This document shows, piece after piece, positions 57,901 through 60,439 of a stretch of 60,439 bases of DNA. Positions within the stretch are counted from its first letter, which is position 1; each line of letters starts with the position of its first letter. Origin of the DNA: Lachnospiraceae bacterium (GTDB taxonomy: Bacteria; Bacillota; Clostridia; Lachnospirales; Lachnospiraceae); the NCBI GenBank assembly GCA_022790855.1, contig JAAVYA010000022.1, forward strand, positions 1-60,439, in the 5' to 3' direction. The translations under genes were made by a program, and so were the position numbers. The notes under the pieces are model-generated. The model saw only the letters and a program-made list of their open reading frames with translations, was not told where the DNA came from and searched no databases.

Positions 57901-59090
57901 AAGAGGCAACCTCCCGGGTATTAGGCACAAATACGGGCAACACCGGCAGCAAATCCGGCAGCAATACCGGCGGCAGGCCCGGGAATAAGACCGGGAAGCA
58001 AAACCCCCAGGGCATGGCGAAGGCAGCTGGGACCGGGAATATCGGGATAAAGAAAACGGAAACTGCCCTGATCAATGAGCTTGGGCATGAAACCATCATA
58101 GACCCGAAAAAAGGGACATATGAAATCGTACAGGGCGGCGCACAGTTCCGGGAACTGAAAAAAGGGCAGATCGTATTGAACCATAAGCAGACAGAAGGCC
58201 TGCTCAGGAATGGGAAAATCGCCACCTTTGGAAAAATGCTCTTCCGCGGGAATGCAAATTTAGAAGGCAGCTCCTACGCCGTCGGCACCGCATCATCCAG
58301 GAACCCGGCTACAGGAAGGCAATGGACGGATAATGGGAACCCAGCGGATTCCTCCGGGAACCCCGGCACAGACTCCCCTTCCACAGACAATGACACACAG
58401 GCGTCTACAGAAATCTTCAGCTTTATCGAGACTGCCGTCTCCCGTATTGAGGATGCCATCCGCAGGCTGAAAGGCAAAGCTGAGGAAACCTTCCGCAGCT
58501 TTACCTCCAGAGGGAAAGCCTATACAGACACGATTAAAAAAACTACCGATGAGATCAAGCTGCAGCAGCAGGCATATGACAAATACAAAGAAAAAGCAGA
58601 CAGCATCGGCCTGGATGAATACTATGCCTCCCAAGTCCGGGACGGCAGCATCAACATGGAGTATATTGAAGACGATAACTTAAAGGAACAGATCCGCAGC
58701 TACCAGGAATGGTACGAAAAAGCCTATGAATGCTTACAAACGATGGAAGAACTCAAGAAAACCCAGCAGGAATTAGCACGGGAAAAGATAGAGCTTTCCA
58801 TCACAAAGTATGACCAGAAACTCTCACATGCCCAGGCAAATGCCAGGGGGATACAGGACTACGTGGACCTAAAAGAAGCTTATGGGGGCCATGCCAGTGA
58901 TAAACAGTACAAGGGCATGAACAAGTACGCTAAGGAACAGATCGACTATACCATAAAACAGAACCATAGCCTGAAAGAACTGCAGAAAACAGTAACAAAA
59001 GGCTCCGAGGCATGGTATGAGTACCAGAGGCAGATCGATTCCAATTTATTTAGACAAGCCCGGACGCTGCCATCTGCTTATCTAAATTAA
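54960..59090 (+). CDS. tape measure protein, second part, chimeric
   Basis: A 1376-residue continuation of a tape measure protein. A hydrophobic segment (WMTTTPLGWLAMLVGGVFLA, about 181-200) precedes long coiled-coil helices, a Gly/Asn/Ser-rich linker (about 985-1020) and more coiled coil. No ribosome binding site precedes the ATG at 54960, and the frame is open upstream to 54840, so it is probably joined to the first part by splicing or was cut off. DNA up to about 56.48 kb is very AT-rich (16 of 60 bases GC at 55681-55740), then GC-rich (32 of 60 at 57121-57180). The end (RQIDSNLFRQARTLPSAYLN) looks truncated, as most homologues continue further. Confidence 0.8.
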   Translation: MAISKIAEIERIHNIHSSSPQTAKFYSMVFKQQLMDISTVLNNTGNTTKLLTSFNALDITQQKVLISSSLLSAKQKEQCVMMAALSAANTKYTAEQLVKATGISAETLANWGLIASTDTLTISELAELAASDVQAKAVLDKIIARNAEAVANGEAAASNAALTASEGGATLATGSFTTAIKANIKAMITWMTTTPLGWLAMLVGGVFLAVKAYDTLTVSVKEQKEKMEDSMSAYKDAKSELSNIITELENQEQAMNDLLTKENLTYAEQGQLEELQAITRELRIQKDLAEKEEGRAQKEVAKDASDLFNKQFGKYDISENAISKYENIDSISNLALDNNDISAVIAGYNKANESLEKAYASKNQEGIDYFKSLTENFKDSIFETAQELQEQQSNIADYYNTIKGISYDDLTNEQKGIVDSYHSISDAIELIYQQLDPNTWKSMQIENVFDTEGIEKTKEELLEMVKAGEFDENTLQSYPKLSAALEQNKVSASELRNELKALAEAEANVKGDPISFSSRFKNLWDSEIFSSARSDLISLSKEAGITGNDILSLAMENGALAALLKDSGISAQFAASCFNRVCNGADGFSAITEDALALDKVLHGMDESLESVSQAKSKYDKAISGDDYNTEFKNYQDAYQSAMEMFENGEYGKHFSSAMEYLLGDDSYTMGIDEMYEAMKNLESVFGENGDNGLGFLDRLYSKKDVLEGLGSSLEQLSDGTYNYDLNPDDFEAIGEAVGMTAEEVAACTNALGMFGNHVSYDIGELETTLKGMSISAKDGKDAFLSLQGMESMLSSLGYTGEDIYHIMEQIKDMGSLNLIDFSKDDEESLNEIVSQLKELDMLELDGKNINVDSLIENLASSFHMTSDDITSFLSSLGENYNFTDNSGNDVSQAEAADKVQQPELYRTKEAADSTAESVDAVSTAVDLLNNKKLIGINEEFGALKGAVSAVADEVGLLSGKVDELARKTASVSFGGIQYVQEATSRVLGTNTGNTGSKSGSNTGGRPGNKTGKQNPQGMAKAAGTGNIGIKKTETALINELGHETIIDPKKGTYEIVQGGAQFRELKKGQIVLNHKQTEGLLRNGKIATFGKMLFRGNANLEGSSYAVGTASSRNPATGRQWTDNGNPADSSGNPGTDSPSTDNDTQASTEIFSFIETAVSRIEDAIRRLKGKAEETFRSFTSRGKAYTDTIKKTTDEIKLQQQAYDKYKEKADSIGLDEYYASQVRDGSINMEYIEDDNLKEQIRSYQEWYEKAYECLQTMEELKKTQQELAREKIELSITKYDQKLSHAQANARGIQDYVDLKEAYGGHASDKQYKGMNKYAKEQIDYTIKQNHSLKELQKTVTKGSEAWYEYQRQIDSNLFRQARTLPSAYLN

Positions 59091-59393
59091 ATTTACATAG
59101 CCAAAATAATTCCGCCACCTATAAACTACTTGCAATAGAAACAGAATGATTTTTTGCTTTTAAAGTTTGATTGCATCCACCTAATATTATGTGCTATGAT
59201 AGGATTAAACAAGAAAACACAGCAGAACAAACTCTGAGATGTATTCATAATACTTCCATCTAAATTCTCCGCTCCCAGAGTTAAAACATAAAATATAGAA
59301 AAGAACCTTTGGTTTCTTTATTTACCAAATTCCAAGTAAAAGAAAAAAGTGTTCAACCATGATAAAAAATCGTTAAATATTGGAGGGAATGGT
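59091..59393. other. AT-rich gap with no gene
   Basis: No ORF with a ribosome binding site is seen. A TATGAT at about 59195 could be the -10 of a promoter for the zinc-ribbon gene that follows. A short inverted repeat (TTTGGT / ACCAAA) lies at about 59308-59330. Confidence 0.35.
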
Positions 59394-59909
59394 ATGGCTA
59401 ACAAAAAAATCATTTGTAGTTCTTGTGGCACAGAATTTTTATTTGAAGTAGCTAAAGACTTTGAGTGCTGTCCCGTGTGTGGCGTTTCATTTGAAGAGGA
59501 AGTGGATGAAGTACAAAATGAAGAGCTGATGTATTTTGACCAGATATTTATATCTGATGAAAAACCAGAACTTAATCATGTATCTGCTTACTGTAAAGAA
59601 TGCGAAACAATAAATTGTTTGGATTTAGACCTATTTGATAAATTAGTTGATAAAAAATATGGCATATTAAAGCCAGATGTAATAGTGAAATGTAGCGGTT
59701 GCGGCAAAGAACACACGCCAAGAAAAATCCTATATAAACGAAAAGACCATTATGTATCCATCCTTCACTACTGTCCCGTATGCAACTCTACCATGGTGAA
59801 GAAAATATCTACTGCTTCCAGGTTTTTTATGGCCGCAACATTAGGCTCATTTGCAATACCTTACAACAGCAAGACATATGAATGTCAAAATTGCGGACAC
59901 GTATTTTAA
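59394..59909 (+). CDS. multi-zinc-ribbon protein
   Basis: A 171-residue protein with at least five CxxC knuckles (ICSSCGTEF, CCPVCGVSF, YCKECETIN, KCSGCGKEH, YCPVCNSTM, ECQNCGHVF), suggesting several zinc ribbons. A hydrophobic stretch (FFMAATLGSFAIPY, about 145) may be buried or membrane-associated. The ATG at 59394 has GGAGGG 6 nt upstream; an earlier GTG at 59349 lacks a site. It is cargo between two tape measure genes, like the zinc-ribbon gene at 50762. Function unknown. Confidence 0.75.
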   Translation: MANKKIICSSCGTEFLFEVAKDFECCPVCGVSFEEEVDEVQNEELMYFDQIFISDEKPELNHVSAYCKECETINCLDLDLFDKLVDKKYGILKPDVIVKCSGCGKEHTPRKILYKRKDHYVSILHYCPVCNSTMVKKISTASRFFMAATLGSFAIPYNSKTYECQNCGHVF

Positions 59910-59921
59910 AAATTTATACCT

Positions 59922-59954
59922 AAAAAAGGCACCTTCTTCTGAGGTGTCTTTTTT
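59922..59954. terminator. hairpin terminator between cargo and next tape measure
   Basis: AAAAAAGGCACCT (59922-59934) pairs with AGGTGTCTTTTTT (59942-59954), giving T-runs in both directions. Confidence 0.85.
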
Positions 59955-59985
59955 GATGCAGCAAAAGAAAGGAGAATCCATTTTT

Positions 59986-60439
59986 ATGAATAATAACAAT
60001 TCATCTTTAAAACTAAAACTGCAGGCAGCCCTTGACAGGGCCAAGTCCCTTGCCAGTATCATGACAGATATCAAACACATACAATCGAGAGTAAAAATCA
60101 GATTTCCAGGCGCGTTGGACAAAACAGCAACCAAAAAGGCTGTAACTGCAAGCCTGAAATCCATGAATCCCAAAGTTAAAATCGACGCAGACCCATCACA
60201 GGCTGAAAAAAAGATACAAAAACTCAGCCAGCAAAAATCCAATACCGTCATCCAGGCTACTGTTGACAATTCACAGGCATTATCCAGCCTAAAAGAAGCA
60301 GGGAAAGAAACAAAAAACTTTCTTGATAAATTCTCAAAAGGGGCAATCGGGGCAAACCTGATCCGTATGAGCGTCCAAAACGTCATCCAGGCAATATCTG
60401 AAGCCATCCATGGAATCAAGGAATTAGACGATATCAAAA
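59986..60439 (+). CDS. start of another tape measure protein (runs off the window)
   Basis: The first 151 codons of a protein with AAAGGAG 12 nt before its ATG. Its N-terminus is rich in charged amphipathic helices (IQSRVKIRFPGALDKTATKK; NPKVKIDADPSQAEKKIQKL). It ends in IQAISEAIHGIKELDDIK, which aligns with the region just before the TP901 core of the first tape measure (DSIAELKNVNTVLTEISKTS). It is therefore a paralogue of the gene at 52115 with a different N-terminal extension. Confidence 0.75.
   Translation, partial: MNNNNSSLKLKLQAALDRAKSLASIMTDIKHIQSRVKIRFPGALDKTATKKAVTASLKSMNPKVKIDADPSQAEKKIQKLSQQKSNTVIQATVDNSQALSSLKEAGKETKNFLDKFSKGAIGANLIRMSVQNVIQAISEAIHGIKELDDIK

Noticed and set aside
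59847..60437. Minus-strand 196-codon open frame at the right edge
   Set aside because: It is antisense to a plus-strand gene with a good ribosome binding site and tape measure similarity, and it runs through the terminator at 59922-59954.
1..60439. CRISPR arrays, tRNA or rRNA genes, and insertion sequences
   Set aside because: I saw no regularly spaced repeats, no cloverleaf-like sequences and no transposase frames. Repeats present are tandem linker repeats or duplicated tail-module fragments.

Overview
The window looks like the chromosome of an anaerobic, spore-forming Clostridia bacterium, most likely a gut Lachnospiraceae. This is inferred from strong AGGAGG-type ribosome binding sites, several TTG/GTG starts, a SpoVB-like flippase, an isc-mnmA operon of Firmicutes type, a PFL/ACT gene pair, anaerobic CbiK, and plant-polysaccharide sugar genes. 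No rRNA, tRNA or CRISPR array was seen. Where an upstream start was rejected, the start codon given here is the one with a properly spaced ribosome binding site.

Region 1 (1-23.9 kb) is metabolic. A GH78 alpha-L-rhamnosidase and a GPH sugar transporter lie divergent from an AraC regulator. Next come an iscR-iscS-iscU-mnmA-J-domain operon, a flippase, cbiK, an AAA-like/PD-(D/E)XK protein with an acetyltransferase, and a sugar ABC transporter. The transporter is divergent from a YesM-type two-component system. With the L-rhamnose mutarotase at 23.5 kb, the sugar genes suggest rhamnose capture and uptake.

Region 2 (23.5-41.5 kb) is a nearly unbroken minus-strand block of housekeeping and hypothetical genes: rhaM, ung, hisF, hisH, a charge-segregated membrane protein, a MATE exporter, the PFL and ACT proteins, a WalJ-like hydrolase, a dephospho-CoA kinase fused to an FtsA-like protein, polA, a lipoprotein, aminopeptidase P, a ComEC-like lipoprotein and ridA.

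Region 3 (41.7-60.4 kb) is accessory and is the most interesting part. A sigma-factor-like domain fused to DUF262 is read from a perfect TTGACA-N17-TATAAT promoter that carries three LexA-type boxes. After a small overlapping gene pair (DUF4160 and partner), the plus strand carries a 924-residue protein. It has a D-x-D-G-D motif and the overall layout of YonO/eukaryotic-RDR-type single-chain RNA polymerases. This gene is coupled to a zinc-ribbon protein and followed by what reads as a phage tail module with no head genes in view: an unknown protein, a tail-tube-like protein, two small overlapping genes in the tail-chaperone position, and a tape measure protein (TMP). The TMP gene is split. Its first part ends at a group I intron, supported by complementary P4 and P7 pairings. 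Then come a terminator and a reverse-strand lipoprotein gene before the TMP resumes in much more AT-rich DNA, which switches back to GC-rich near 56.5 kb. A decayed copy of earlier parts of the cluster lies just upstream of the TMP, and another TMP begins at the window edge, so the locus seems to be a repeating, recombining TMP array with cargo genes.

Working model (inference): a DNA-damage-inducible, phage-tail-derived element (tailocin-like or a prophage late region) with its own RNA polymerase and a TMP that is remodelled by cassette exchange. The window does not show whether capsid, lysis or integration genes lie further downstream.
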